This document shows positions 32,609 to 41,419 of a stretch of DNA of 41,810 nt, one piece after another. Position 1 is the first letter of the stretch, and the number at the start of each line of letters is the position of its first letter. The stretch spans positions 1-41,810 of the forward strand of contig CANOVJ010000033.1 of the NCBI GenBank assembly GCA_947570615.1, given 5' to 3'. A program made the translations under genes and the position numbers. Source of the stretch: an uncultured Lachnospiraceae bacterium (GTDB lineage: Bacteria; Bacillota; Clostridia; Lachnospirales; Lachnospiraceae). The notes under the pieces were generated by a model. The model saw nothing but the letters and a program-made list of their open reading frames with translations, was not told where the DNA came from and did not search any database.

Positions 32609-35600
32609 CTATTCTGCCATCCCGCCGTTTTCCCCCTCCGCAAGCGGGGTATCCCTTAAGGTAATCTGCGGCAGCACGTCGGGAATCCGGTAAGGCATGG
32701 TATCGCTCACCAGCCGCTGTCCCTCGTTGGTCAGCGCGTCGTTCACCCGATAGAGCTGGGCGCGCACGCTTCCACTTATGGCGGGCGTCTGAGCGTTTTC
32801 CGGTTCAATCCAGTAAATCCAGATTCCGTCGCTGACCTCGCCCAGCATTCCCTCCTCAGGCGCTTTAGCCAGGATGATCTGGTGGGCGATGAGCTCATTG
32901 TCCCCGTTCACGCCGCCCACAATGGAGCCCTCCTCATCGTAGAGCACCACCACGTTGTAGGCGGGATTGCCCTTATAGCTTCCGGTAAATACCAGCGAGC
33001 CCGCAGGGATCACCTTCGGCTCCATGCCGGGTTTCTTTTCGTAGGTGTAGTCTTCCTTCAGGATTCCTGCCGCCCCGTTTGTATCACCCTCTCTGACGCC
33101 AAAGGAAATACTGTCTCCCGTGGGCCCGAGCAGGTCAATCTCGGAAACGTTCATTCCGCTCTGGCCCAGAGCCTTAAACCTCACATAGGCCGCCTCGCAG
33201 GTATAGATCCAGGAATCCTGCTTATTGTTCTGGAAATAGACGGTTCCGCTTCCCTTCGCTCCCTCAAATCTTCCTCTCTTAACCTGCGTCCAGTTCTCGC
33301 CGTCCAGACTCACCTCGATCAGATAGTCGCTGACGGGCGTTCCGGAAGCCACCGTGTACTTCAGGCCGCATATGGTGAGCACCTGGTTGAAGCGGATCAG
33401 GATCACCGCATCCTCCGCCATGCTCTGTCCCTCATAGGTGTTGCCGTAATCGTTGTCCGCAATCTGGTAAATATGGGGCGTCGGCTCCGGTGCGCAGGGG
33501 TCTTCCTCCGTCCCCTCCTGCTGTGCGCCGTCATGGGCGCAGGTCATGTTGGTGGTGATCGTCCACAGGGACTTGTCATGGCTTCCGTCGTGGGAGATCC
33601 TCACATCCCCAAGCCGGGCCGCAGCGGAGCGGTAGCCGAACTTATCCACCGCCGTCACGTCATAGGTCATCACCCTGTTGTTCACCGTGGAGACCGTATC
33701 CGACCAGGTTTTCTCCGTGGAAAAGCCCACGATCTGACGCACCGGTTTTCCGTCCTCATAATGGGTTCTGCCGATCTCGTATCCCAGGATTACATTGGGG
33801 TCAGCGTCGCACTGTATGGAAATATTCACCTGATTGGGGATCTTCCCATCCACTTTTACGCTGCTGCCTGCGCCGATCACATTGCGCTCCTTTACGCCTG
33901 CCTGGCTGCCGTATGCGATCTCATAGGCCCTGGCGTCGTCCGTCAGGTAATACAGAGCTCTCTCCTCCTTCTCAAACCCTCCCGCATAGCGCAGCGTCTC
34001 CGCGTCCGGCACAAGGCCCCAGCGCATAAAGAACTCTGTCAGATCCTTTCCGGCCGCCGCGCAGGCAAGGCGCATGATGTTCTGGTCCGCTCCGCCGTTC
34101 AGCGTAAGGCTCCCGGGGGCGCTGGAGGGATTGCGGCTGTAGGAATCCACCCTGGCGTAGAACAGGTTGTCGAACCGCTCCCTCCAGGTATCCCAGGTTT
34201 TGAAATTGTACCCTCTGTCATAAGCCAGATGGAGCTGCCAGTACATGGCAAGGTGGGTAAACACATTGGATGGCCTGCCCACTGTGTTGGAGGTCACCTT
34301 TTTATAGACCTCCGGATATTTAAAGCGCACGGTGGCGTTGGTGTCCCTTGCCTGGGCGAGCTGGGCGAAATAGTTGTTGGTCACCTCCGCGATGGCGTAG
34401 CTTCCCTGATTAATGTTGTGGCCGATCTCATGGGCGATGCCCCAGCCAAAATATCTGCCGCTCACATACTCCCCGTTCTCACCCGTCACCACAGGGGAGG
34501 ATGTGGCCAGCCCGGACACAGAGCCCCACTCGATTCCGATATGGTTCCCGGAGGCATACATGAAGGCACCCGCAAACATTCTCATATAACGGATATTCAG
34601 ATGCTGGGCCGGCGCCCGGTCCGTGGCCGGCGTATCCGGCGTATCTCCAAGGCCCTTGTGCTGATAGAAGAACGCCATCATGTCGTCCATGGCGCGCAGA
34701 GAGTCGTCAAGCTTCTGCGCCCGGCTCTCCAGGTCGCCCTTTCCAAGTCCCGCCAGAATCTGCTCACCGGATACGGACAGCATCATCTGATCCAGCATGA
34801 TCTCCGTGGCTCCCAGAATACAGTTCTGCTTATCGTATTTTCGGTTTACCTTATTGTTTTCTCCGGCTGTCTCGTGTATCTCCTGGTGAAGCCTTTCCTG
34901 GGAGGCCACGTGCTCGTCCAGAGCCCTCACATAATCGGTCACCAGCTTTCTTCTCTCCTGATCGTCCGCAACGCCCCAGAGATTGAGCACCGGCTCGTGG
35001 GCTCCGCCGTTTACCCGCACGGCGTATCTGTCACTGGCGTTATTTCCCGTATATTTGATGTAAAGAGGGCCGCCGCCCTCAAAGGACAGGCTCTGGATGG
35101 CCGGTATGGTCACCTCGTTGCGTCCCACCTTAAGCGTGGCCACCTCCGAGGCGAGGGCTCCCGCCTCCGCGTGATATTGGGTGGCAATCAGCTTAAGCGC
35201 GGTGTCTGACCCGGTTTTGAGCTGATTGTGTCCCACATAGATGACGATCTTCTCTCCCTCGTAGGCGGTAACCCCCAGAGGCTGCCAGGCGTTCAGCCCG
35301 CCAAAGCCCAAATGGGAATCCCTGGCCGGGGTGATGTTGGGATTGATCTGCACCACATCGTTAAAGCCCGTCTCCAGAAGCCCTCTGGCATTATCCAGCT
35401 CCCTTTGCAGAACCGACCGCTCCGGATGATACTCTCCGCTCTCGGGATCCTTCGTATCCAGACGCTGCTGCAGCCCGTTTATGGTCTCCAGCGTGACGTC
35501 TTCCTTCAGAGTGGTGTGAAGATCATCCCCGTACAGGGCCAGGATATCGTCCTCCAGAGAGTCGTAGTAATAAAAGTTCACTTCCGCAATCACAATGTTG

Positions 35601-38254
35601 CGCAGGTTATAGCTGCGGGCAAAGCCCAGACGGATCTTATTGGCTGTAATCGGCTCCTCCAGCTTGATCAGGTAGAACTTCCTTCCGTTCTCATCCGTCC
35701 TCTGCAGCACATTGGCTCCCTGCGCATAAGCGCCGTCCGGGTGCTCCTGATCGTAGTAATATACCGAAACCCTGCCGTAGGAGGCCAGATCCTCCGTCTC
35801 CGCAAAGGCGATATAGCTCATCTTATAATAATCGTCCAGGGTAAAGAGAAGCCCCTTATCCGGCGACACATAGGCCGCACCGTCGTCCCAGTCCAGAACC
35901 TGGTAGCCGGAGCCGAAGTCCTTATCCACCGTCCCCAGAGCGCTCTTTCTGTTTCCCTGTGCCGGCACAGACGCATCCCCGGAGCCGGCCGTGTCCAGAG
36001 GGCTGGATATCATTTCCCCTCTCACATGGGTGGCCCCGGTGATATGGGCGCTCACCTTTCCTTTTCCGTTGGACTTGTTGATCAGCTTATACTCCGGCAT
36101 CTTCGCCGGTTTGAGCGTGATGGTCCTGGCCTCCGAGATGAGAGAGGGATTGCTCTCCCCCAGGTCGTTCAGACCAGTCACATACACCTCATATCTGGTC
36201 TCATCCTCCAGTCCGGTGATCTCAAACCGATTCTGCCCGATCCGCTCTGCCGCCTTTATAAAGGAGGCGTCCCCCGCCTTTCTGTAAAAGACGTTATAGG
36301 AATCCGTATCCTCCATATCCTTCCAGCTCATTCGCACACACCGGTAGCCCCCGGTGGCCCTCACATTGTCCGGCGGGGAGGGCTTTCTGGTCACCACCGG
36401 CACGGCCAGCACCGGCGGATCGCTCCATGGGCTGGACCAGTTTCCGTTGACGGAGCGCACCCGCACCTGATAGCTCTCATTGTTTTTAAGCTTGCCGCCC
36501 TGGAAGGATTTCACCTCCAGGTTATTGGAGGAGGCGCGCACGCTCTCCACCTTTCCGTCGTAGCGGATCTCCACCTCATAGCCGGTGATGTTCCTCTGGG
36601 CGTCCCATGTAAGGGCAAAGGATTTATCCCCGCCCTTCGCGGTAAGACCGGTGGGTACGTTCATCTCCGGCTCGGGGATCCTGTTTTCGGTATCGTTGAG
36701 AAATTCAACCTTGCTGATCTCTGCCAGAGTAGCATTATTGTTCATGGCGGTGATTTTGAAGGTCACCTTTTTGACCGCAATCTGACCGCCAAGGTCAATG
36801 GTAATTCCGGGCCCCTGTGCGCCGCTCTGTCTATTGTCCGAACCGGTCAACACTCGGGCAGCCGAAACGGGCCTTCCGTCCCGGATCTCCACCTCCACAG
36901 GCCCTTCGTCCGTCTCAAAGAACACGCTGCCGCTCTGAACGGACTCGCCGCCCATGGAGATCACGATCTGTTCCATCTCCCTGCCCGGGGCGTCCGTATC
37001 CTGCCCGGCTCCGTCCCGGGTAAGATTGAATCCCACCTCCACCGGAGCCTCGGAGGAGATCACGGTATTGGCCCGGTTTCCCAGCGTGAGCTCGCCGGCG
37101 TTGTCCCCCCGCAGAATACTCTCCGGGTCTCCCTGCACCGTAGTGGTATCCGCATTGTAGTTTACCTTTACCGCGCCCGGGGCTACCGCCCTGCTCAGCG
37201 TCGCCTGGGTATGCGCGCCGGCATTCAGCCTCGCCCGGCTGTTGGTAAAGAGCTGTAAATCCACAAGGTCTGTCTTTCCGCTGCCGTCCAGGTCCGTCTT
37301 TTTGTCCGCCGTGCCGGCCGCGCCATTTTCCGCCGCCCGGATAGCCTCCATGATGGCGTCCCTGTCGCTGTCGTCCAGGATACCGTTTCCGTCCACGTCG
37401 CCGATCAGCATCACCCCCGGATGCGGGCTGGCCGCATCATAGGAAAAGCCATCCAGCTCCACAAAGCCGGTATGGACCTCCGCGGTACTGATCACGCCCC
37501 CGCTGACCTGGATCCTCTGTTCGTATGGCAGAAATCCGGATGCGGACAGCTTCAGGGTATACTCCCCCGGCGTCAGGTCATAAAAAAACACGGACTCCTT
37601 CTTCGCATCCTGCACAAGATTTACGGTTTTGCCGCCGTTTATCTGCTGGCCGCCGCCATCCTCCAGTGAGACGGCGACGCCCACCCTGGCCGGAAGGGCG
37701 TTCCTCAGCGCCACCTCCACTCCGCCCGCAGGGTCAGTGGACGCCGCTGTGTCATTCCAGTTTCCATTGACCGAGAAGGTCGAAGGCGATACTGAAGGAG
37801 TCGCCGTCGCGGAGGGAGACGGAGTCTGAGATGCCGTGGCAGAAGGGGAAGCCGATGACGTCGGAAAAGCCGTCGGCGTCACAGATGCTGTCGGAGAAGG
37901 ACTTCCCTCCCCCTCACCGGCAGCTCCACCGGCCGGACTGCCGGGCACAACGCCGTCCTCCCCCGTGCCGGAGGGATCTGCCTGATTCCCCGGCGCGGGC
38001 GTCTGCGTGGCCTGAACGTCTCCCTCTGCATCCGGCGTCCGGGCAGGGGTAGCCACAGGCGAGGGGCTGCCTGTCTGATCCTGCTCCACACCTCCCTCCG
38101 TCCTTTCACTGCGCGAAACATCATTTCCCCCCGGTTCCTGCTCCGCCGTATATCCTGACGCCGCTTCGCCTCCCGTGTTCTCCACAGCATTCACGGGAAG
38201 AATGCTCATCATGATCAGGCTGCATGTCAAAAGCCAGGCAATCCTTCGTTTCAT
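32609..38254 (-). CDS. Secreted multidomain M60-family metallopeptidase with dockerin (mucinase-like)
   Basis: A 1881-residue secreted protein. Order: signal peptide (1-~24); Ser/Thr/Pro-rich low-complexity segment (~35-165); a beta-sandwich module (~185-275) with PGEYTLKLSASGFLPYEQ; a type-I-like dockerin (284-343) with two calcium loops D286-V-D288-G-N290 and D321-L-D323-G-S325; a discoidin-like region (~345-530); two fibronectin III domains (533-~622, 624-~715); another discoidin-like region (~740-930); the M60 catalytic domain (~975-1420) with HEIGH at 1275-1279 and the third zinc ligand E1290; and a C-terminal F5/8-type carbohydrate-binding region (~1605-1715). M60 enzymes cleave O-glycosylated mucins. 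ATG at 38254 follows AAGGAG. There is no C-terminal anchor. It is the first gene of a two-gene operon. Confidence 0.9.
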   Translation of the reverse strand: MKRRIAWLLTCSLIMMSILPVNAVENTGGEAASGYTAEQEPGGNDVSRSERTEGGVEQDQTGSPSPVATPARTPDAEGDVQATQTPAPGNQADPSGTGEDGVVPGSPAGGAAGEGEGSPSPTASVTPTAFPTSSASPSATASQTPSPSATATPSVSPSTFSVNGNWNDTAASTDPAGGVEVALRNALPARVGVAVSLEDGGGQQINGGKTVNLVQDAKKESVFFYDLTPGEYTLKLSASGFLPYEQRIQVSGGVISTAEVHTGFVELDGFSYDAASPHPGVMLIGDVDGNGILDDSDRDAIMEAIRAAENGAAGTADKKTDLDGSGKTDLVDLQLFTNSRARLNAGAHTQATLSRAVAPGAVKVNYNADTTTVQGDPESILRGDNAGELTLGNRANTVISSEAPVEVGFNLTRDGAGQDTDAPGREMEQIVISMGGESVQSGSVFFETDEGPVEVEIRDGRPVSAARVLTGSDNRQSGAQGPGITIDLGGQIAVKKVTFKITAMNNNATLAEISKVEFLNDTENRIPEPEMNVPTGLTAKGGDKSFALTWDAQRNITGYEVEIRYDGKVESVRASSNNLEVKSFQGGKLKNNESYQVRVRSVNGNWSSPWSDPPVLAVPVVTRKPSPPDNVRATGGYRCVRMSWKDMEDTDSYNVFYRKAGDASFIKAAERIGQNRFEITGLEDETRYEVYVTGLNDLGESNPSLISEARTITLKPAKMPEYKLINKSNGKGKVSAHITGATHVRGEMISSPLDTAGSGDASVPAQGNRKSALGTVDKDFGSGYQVLDWDDGAAYVSPDKGLLFTLDDYYKMSYIAFAETEDLASYGRVSVYYYDQEHPDGAYAQGANVLQRTDENGRKFYLIKLEEPITANKIRLGFARSYNLRNIVIAEVNFYYYDSLEDDILALYGDDLHTTLKEDVTLETINGLQQRLDTKDPESGEYHPERSVLQRELDNARGLLETGFNDVVQINPNITPARDSHLGFGGLNAWQPLGVTAYEGEKIVIYVGHNQLKTGSDTALKLIATQYHAEAGALASEVATLKVGRNEVTIPAIQSLSFEGGGPLYIKYTGNNASDRYAVRVNGGAHEPVLNLWGVADDQERRKLVTDYVRALDEHVASQERLHQEIHETAGENNKVNRKYDKQNCILGATEIMLDQMMLSVSGEQILAGLGKGDLESRAQKLDDSLRAMDDMMAFFYQHKGLGDTPDTPATDRAPAQHLNIRYMRMFAGAFMYASGNHIGIEWGSVSGLATSSPVVTGENGEYVSGRYFGWGIAHEIGHNINQGSYAIAEVTNNYFAQLAQARDTNATVRFKYPEVYKKVTSNTVGRPSNVFTHLAMYWQLHLAYDRGYNFKTWDTWRERFDNLFYARVDSYSRNPSSAPGSLTLNGGADQNIMRLACAAAGKDLTEFFMRWGLVPDAETLRYAGGFEKEERALYYLTDDARAYEIAYGSQAGVKERNVIGAGSSVKVDGKIPNQVNISIQCDADPNVILGYEIGRTHYEDGKPVRQIVGFSTEKTWSDTVSTVNNRVMTYDVTAVDKFGYRSAAARLGDVRISHDGSHDKSLWTITTNMTCAHDGAQQEGTEEDPCAPEPTPHIYQIADNDYGNTYEGQSMAEDAVILIRFNQVLTICGLKYTVASGTPVSDYLIEVSLDGENWTQVKRGRFEGAKGSGTVYFQNNKQDSWIYTCEAAYVRFKALGQSGMNVSEIDLLGPTGDSISFGVREGDTNGAAGILKEDYTYEKKPGMEPKVIPAGSLVFTGSYKGNPAYNVVVLYDEEGSIVGGVNGDNELIAHQIILAKAPEEGMLGEVSDGIWIYWIEPENAQTPAISGSVRAQLYRVNDALTNEGQRLVSDTMPYRIPDVLPQITLRDTPLAEGENGGMAE

Positions 38255-38350
38255 GGTCTTTCTCCTTTTCTTTCGTTGTCGTTCCAGGTCTGCGCGCCGC
38301 CTGATCGCATGATCGTTGGCAACACGAATATTTTCAGTCTGAGTGACGAC

Positions 38351-38379
38351 AGTATATCATTCCCGACAAAATATTTCAA
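38351..38379 (-). promoter_or_regulatory. Promoter of the M60 peptidase operon
   Basis: On the minus strand TTGAAA (38374-38379) is separated by 17 bases from TATACT (38351-38356), a strong sigma-A match. It lies about 97 bp upstream of the start codon. The MITE-like element at 38419-38511 sits about 40 bp upstream of the -35. Confidence 0.65.
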
Positions 38380-38418
38380 GATGGATTGTGAGGCGAAATG
38401 CTCCATAAAACCGGACAT

Positions 38419-38511
38419 GGCTGTCGCAAAACCGGCAATTCTACAATATATGTACGTTACCTGATATTACCTGTACTACATATTGTATGAATCTGTTGTA
38501 TTGCGACAGCC
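38419..38511. mobile_element. MITE-like inverted-repeat element, copy 2
   Basis: A 93-bp element bounded by GGCTGTCGCAAAA and TTGCGACAGCC, with arms similar for about 37 bases (ATTCTACAATATATGTAC on the left, the complement of ATTCATACAATATGTAGTAC on the right). It shares ends and the internal CAATAT motif with the element at 27628-27725. No coding capacity. It lies between the M60 promoter and the terminator of the FtsX permease gene. A flanking target duplication is not evident. Confidence 0.6.
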
Positions 38512-38538
38512 TCCAAAAACAGGCGTATAAAATTTGCT

Positions 38539-38578
38539 CTGCCGCACAGCGGCTTTTTCTTTTGCCGCTGTGCGGCAG
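38539..38578 (-). terminator. Terminator of the FtsX-type permease gene
   Basis: A perfect 15-bp stem CTGCCGCACAGCGGC/GCCGCTGTGCGGCAG with a ten-base A-rich loop. On the minus strand it is followed by AGCAAATTTTATA. It lies 27 bp beyond the permease stop codon. Confidence 0.75.
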
Positions 38579-38604
38579 GTTGACTTAAATCCGGACGTCA
38601 TAAC

Positions 38605-41166
38605 TCAGTCCGCTGCCCTTAGCCGCTCCACGATACTCTGTTTCTCCAGATTTCTGAAACAGATATAAGGGATAACGATTGCTAAAATGATTAAAACCGG
38701 TGTACAGATCACCAGCGGCATAAGCGTAAAATGGAATGTCGCCGTCCAGTCGCCTGACACCATCATCCGAACGCCAACTGCCACCGCCAATGCTCCCAAA
38801 AGGCAGGACGCAAGCAGGGTACTTCCGGCATAATACATTCCCTCGCACATCAGCATATTCCGAAGCTGGCGTTTTGTCATGCCGATGCTCTGGATCATGG
38901 CAAATTCTTTCTGCCGGGAAACAATCGCCGTTGCCATCGAATTGACAAAATTCAGAATTCCGATCAGCGCAATGATAAAACTGACGGCAAATCCCAGCAC
39001 GGTATTCGCCCTTGTCTGCTCCTGATAGTGACGGGTCAGCGTAGACTTTGATGTGAAATTCAGGCTCCTGTCAACCTTGCTCCGGTAGTCCGTCAGCATT
39101 TCTCCGGCCTGCGGCCGGTATTCCTCCGCCACATCGAAAAACAGTTTCCGCAGCGTGTTATCCGGATACATTTCCCGGAATGTATCCGCCGGGAGATAGA
39201 ACGAGAGGAAATCCGCCGTGCTGCTGTTTACGCCCTCGGTAATGGTCGTTATATTCGCCACAATCGCCATAACCTCGTATTGCTGTCCGTTCAAGGTCAC
39301 CCTCTCGCCAACAGAATAGGTCGGCTGGATTTCCTTTTCGCCGTACTCAGCGCCCGTGGCCGCTTCCATTATCACATATCCCCCGGACAGGAATTTATCC
39401 TTATCAAAGTCGCCGTCAAATATCCGGCCCTCCTGCGCAAAGGTGTACAGTATCAGGCCGTCAACGCCATACAGAACAGAGGTGCATTCGCCACTGTCTA
39501 TCATATCGTGGTAGGCGTCTGCCAGCCCCGTGTCCGTTGCCTCAATATAGGCCAGTCTGTCGTCAGCGTTATAGTAGGCCTGGATGTTTTCAAGTGCCGG
39601 GGCTCCGATCTGATGGGTAAATACCTGTGAATACAGACGCCCTGTGGCCTCCAGCCCGGAAAGCCCCTCAATGCTCTGTATCAGCTCCGGGGAGATGGTT
39701 GTGCCGTAGGGGTTATAGGTTCCAAAGGTGGAAGAAACAGAGCTGTCCTCCACTTCAAAATCACTGATTACCGTCTGGCTCATGTATTTGTCAATATCAA
39801 AGCTTGCATTTTTCGCATAGATGCAGGACAGCAGAACCAGCCCCAGCGTCAGAGAGCAGATCACAGTAACCGTGCGCTTTTTGTTCCGCCCCAAATTAGC
39901 CAGCGCCATTTTCGGTATGCCTGCGCCGCCGGTGCTTTTCCTGATTTTCCGCCTGCCGGCCGTTCCCGTATCTGTGTAGCGCAGCGCTTCCACCGGGGAA
40001 ACCTTCCCGGCAATCTTCGCGGGCTTCCTGCAGGAAATCAGTACCGTCAAATAAGCGAACAGAGCGGAGCCCGTGAAGATATACGGATTAACAGCCGTTT
40101 TCGCTTTGTCTGCTGTCCCGGTAATCATAACCGGCACCAGAACAGCGCCCAGAAGATGCCCGATCAGAAGCCCGGCAGGAATTCCGATCAGCGACAGGCG
40201 GCCTGCCTGCCCGTATATCATTTTCTTTATCTGCTTTCTGGACGCCCCCAAAGTTTTCAGCCTGCCGTAAAAGCGTATATCACCGGCAACGGAAATCTGA
40301 AAAATATTGTAAATAATCAGATACCCGCTGGCAAATACCAGCGCCATGCAGATTGTCATGGGCAGAACTTCACGGCTGATATTTCGGTTCATGGTTGTAT
40401 CGTATGCCATATTGGGGGAGAGTTTCCTGTCCGAAAGCCCCGTATCCTTCAAAATCTGTTCCGCGGCCTGCTCCGGATTTTTGTCACTGTAAAGGTTCAG
40501 GTGGAGCATCCCCGTTCCAAAGATCTGGCCGTTTGCAAGCTGGGCCGCCTGGTCTGCGCCTGCGCATTCGGCCTGAATAAATGCATCCGATACCCACGCC
40601 ATACTTGCCATTGCTGCGGAATTTCCCTCCCAATAACCGGAGAGCGTAAAAACGCCGGTTGTGTATTCGCTGCCGCTCAGATCCCTGCGCCACCGAAGCG
40701 TGATTTTCTGCCCCAGTTCACAGGGCAGTCCCATCTTATCAAGGGTAAGAGTGTCCAAAGCGATTTCATTTTTCTGTGTTGGCATGGTTCCCGTCTCGGG
40801 ATAAGAAAAGCAGGAACGGGCATAGTTTTCATCGGCATAGCGGATTTCCACCTGCCGCCCGGTCAGCTCTTCGTTCTCCGCAATACCGATCACGATACTT
40901 TTTCCGAAGTCCCGGACAGCTTCATGGGCGGTCAGTTTCGCCATTTCCTCATCGGTCAGAGAACCGGAGCTTAAATGGCTGCCATATCCTGCCTGCTGGA
41001 AATTCATATCCCGCAAATTCGTTACGATGCTCTGTGACAGGACAAAGAGGGACGTAAACATCACCGTCGTCAGGATAATGGCAAAGACGGCGACAAAATT
41101 TCGTGTCCTGTTCGCCCTGAAGCTGCGATTTATCAATGTTCGTATGATTGTTTTTTGCTCTTTCAT
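38605..41166 (-). CDS. FtsX-like ABC transporter permease
   Basis: An 853-residue permease with two FtsX cores. Helix 1 is at about 22-45, a first extracytoplasmic domain of ~190 residues follows, then helices at ~255-280, ~305-330 and ~360-380, helix ~430-450, a second extracytoplasmic domain (~455-720), and three C-terminal helices. RKPAKIAGKVSPVEALR is the typical cytoplasmic link before the second half, and KEFAMIQSIGMTKRQLRNML near the end is an FtsX hallmark. Relatives work in peptide-antibiotic resistance or lipoprotein release. ATG at 41166 follows AAGGCGGTG. Its ATPase gene is directly upstream but only a 3' fragment remains, so the transporter is probably not functional unless another ATPase serves it. 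Confidence 0.9.
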   Translation of the reverse strand: MKEQKTIIRTLINRSFRANRTRNFVAVFAIILTTVMFTSLFVLSQSIVTNLRDMNFQQAGYGSHLSSGSLTDEEMAKLTAHEAVRDFGKSIVIGIAENEELTGRQVEIRYADENYARSCFSYPETGTMPTQKNEIALDTLTLDKMGLPCELGQKITLRWRRDLSGSEYTTGVFTLSGYWEGNSAAMASMAWVSDAFIQAECAGADQAAQLANGQIFGTGMLHLNLYSDKNPEQAAEQILKDTGLSDRKLSPNMAYDTTMNRNISREVLPMTICMALVFASGYLIIYNIFQISVAGDIRFYGRLKTLGASRKQIKKMIYGQAGRLSLIGIPAGLLIGHLLGAVLVPVMITGTADKAKTAVNPYIFTGSALFAYLTVLISCRKPAKIAGKVSPVEALRYTDTGTAGRRKIRKSTGGAGIPKMALANLGRNKKRTVTVICSLTLGLVLLSCIYAKNASFDIDKYMSQTVISDFEVEDSSVSSTFGTYNPYGTTISPELIQSIEGLSGLEATGRLYSQVFTHQIGAPALENIQAYYNADDRLAYIEATDTGLADAYHDMIDSGECTSVLYGVDGLILYTFAQEGRIFDGDFDKDKFLSGGYVIMEAATGAEYGEKEIQPTYSVGERVTLNGQQYEVMAIVANITTITEGVNSSTADFLSFYLPADTFREMYPDNTLRKLFFDVAEEYRPQAGEMLTDYRSKVDRSLNFTSKSTLTRHYQEQTRANTVLGFAVSFIIALIGILNFVNSMATAIVSRQKEFAMIQSIGMTKRQLRNMLMCEGMYYAGSTLLASCLLGALAVAVGVRMMVSGDWTATFHFTLMPLVICTPVLIILAIVIPYICFRNLEKQSIVERLRAAD

Positions 41167-41179
41167 TGGTATCACCGCC

Positions 41180-41344
41180 TTATTCTGCAATCCGTCCATC
41201 CTCGATACGGACGCATCTGTCTGCCTGCTCTGCGATCTCCGGGTTGTGGGTGATCATCACAATGGTCTGATGAAATTTCCTGCCGGTTTCCTTCAGAAGC
41301 TCAATCACCTCCGCGCCGGTCCTGCTGTCCAGATTGCCGGTCGG
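41180..41344 (-). pseudogene. ABC transporter ATPase, 3' fragment
   Basis: On the minus strand this encodes the last ~54 residues of an ABC ATPase of the LolD/MacB-like group: PTGNLDSRTGAEVIELL, the H-loop in IVMITHNPEIAEQADR, and the end IEDGRIAE before TAA at 41180. The protein similarity starts abruptly at Pro-Thr-Gly of the Walker B motif (normally DEPTGNLD). Upstream of 41344 the sequence reads TNLYP and then unrelated DNA, so Walker A, Q-loop and signature are missing. It directly precedes the FtsX permease, clearly its former partner. Insertion, deletion or an element boundary cut it. Confidence 0.85.
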
Positions 41345-41383
41345 TGGGTATAAGTTAGTAGTAAAAACATTCAGACAGGAAAA

Positions 41384-41409
41384 ACGGCGGGAACATCATG
41401 CCCCGCCGT
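41384..41409 (-). terminator. Terminator of the SH3-like protein gene
   Basis: ACGGCGGG and CCCGCCGT form a perfect 8-bp stem around a ten-base loop; on the minus strand it is followed by TTTTCC. It lies 10 bp beyond the stop codon of the partial gene to its right and before the ATPase breakpoint. Confidence 0.85.
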
Positions 41410-41419
41410 CCTCTTTTTC

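Noticed and set aside
32882-37258. Two very long plus-strand open frames opposite the M60 gene
   Set aside because: They lie wholly antisense to a clear multidomain protein, have no ribosome-binding site of note, and their His/Gly/Leu-rich composition is typical of antisense frames in GC-rich DNA.
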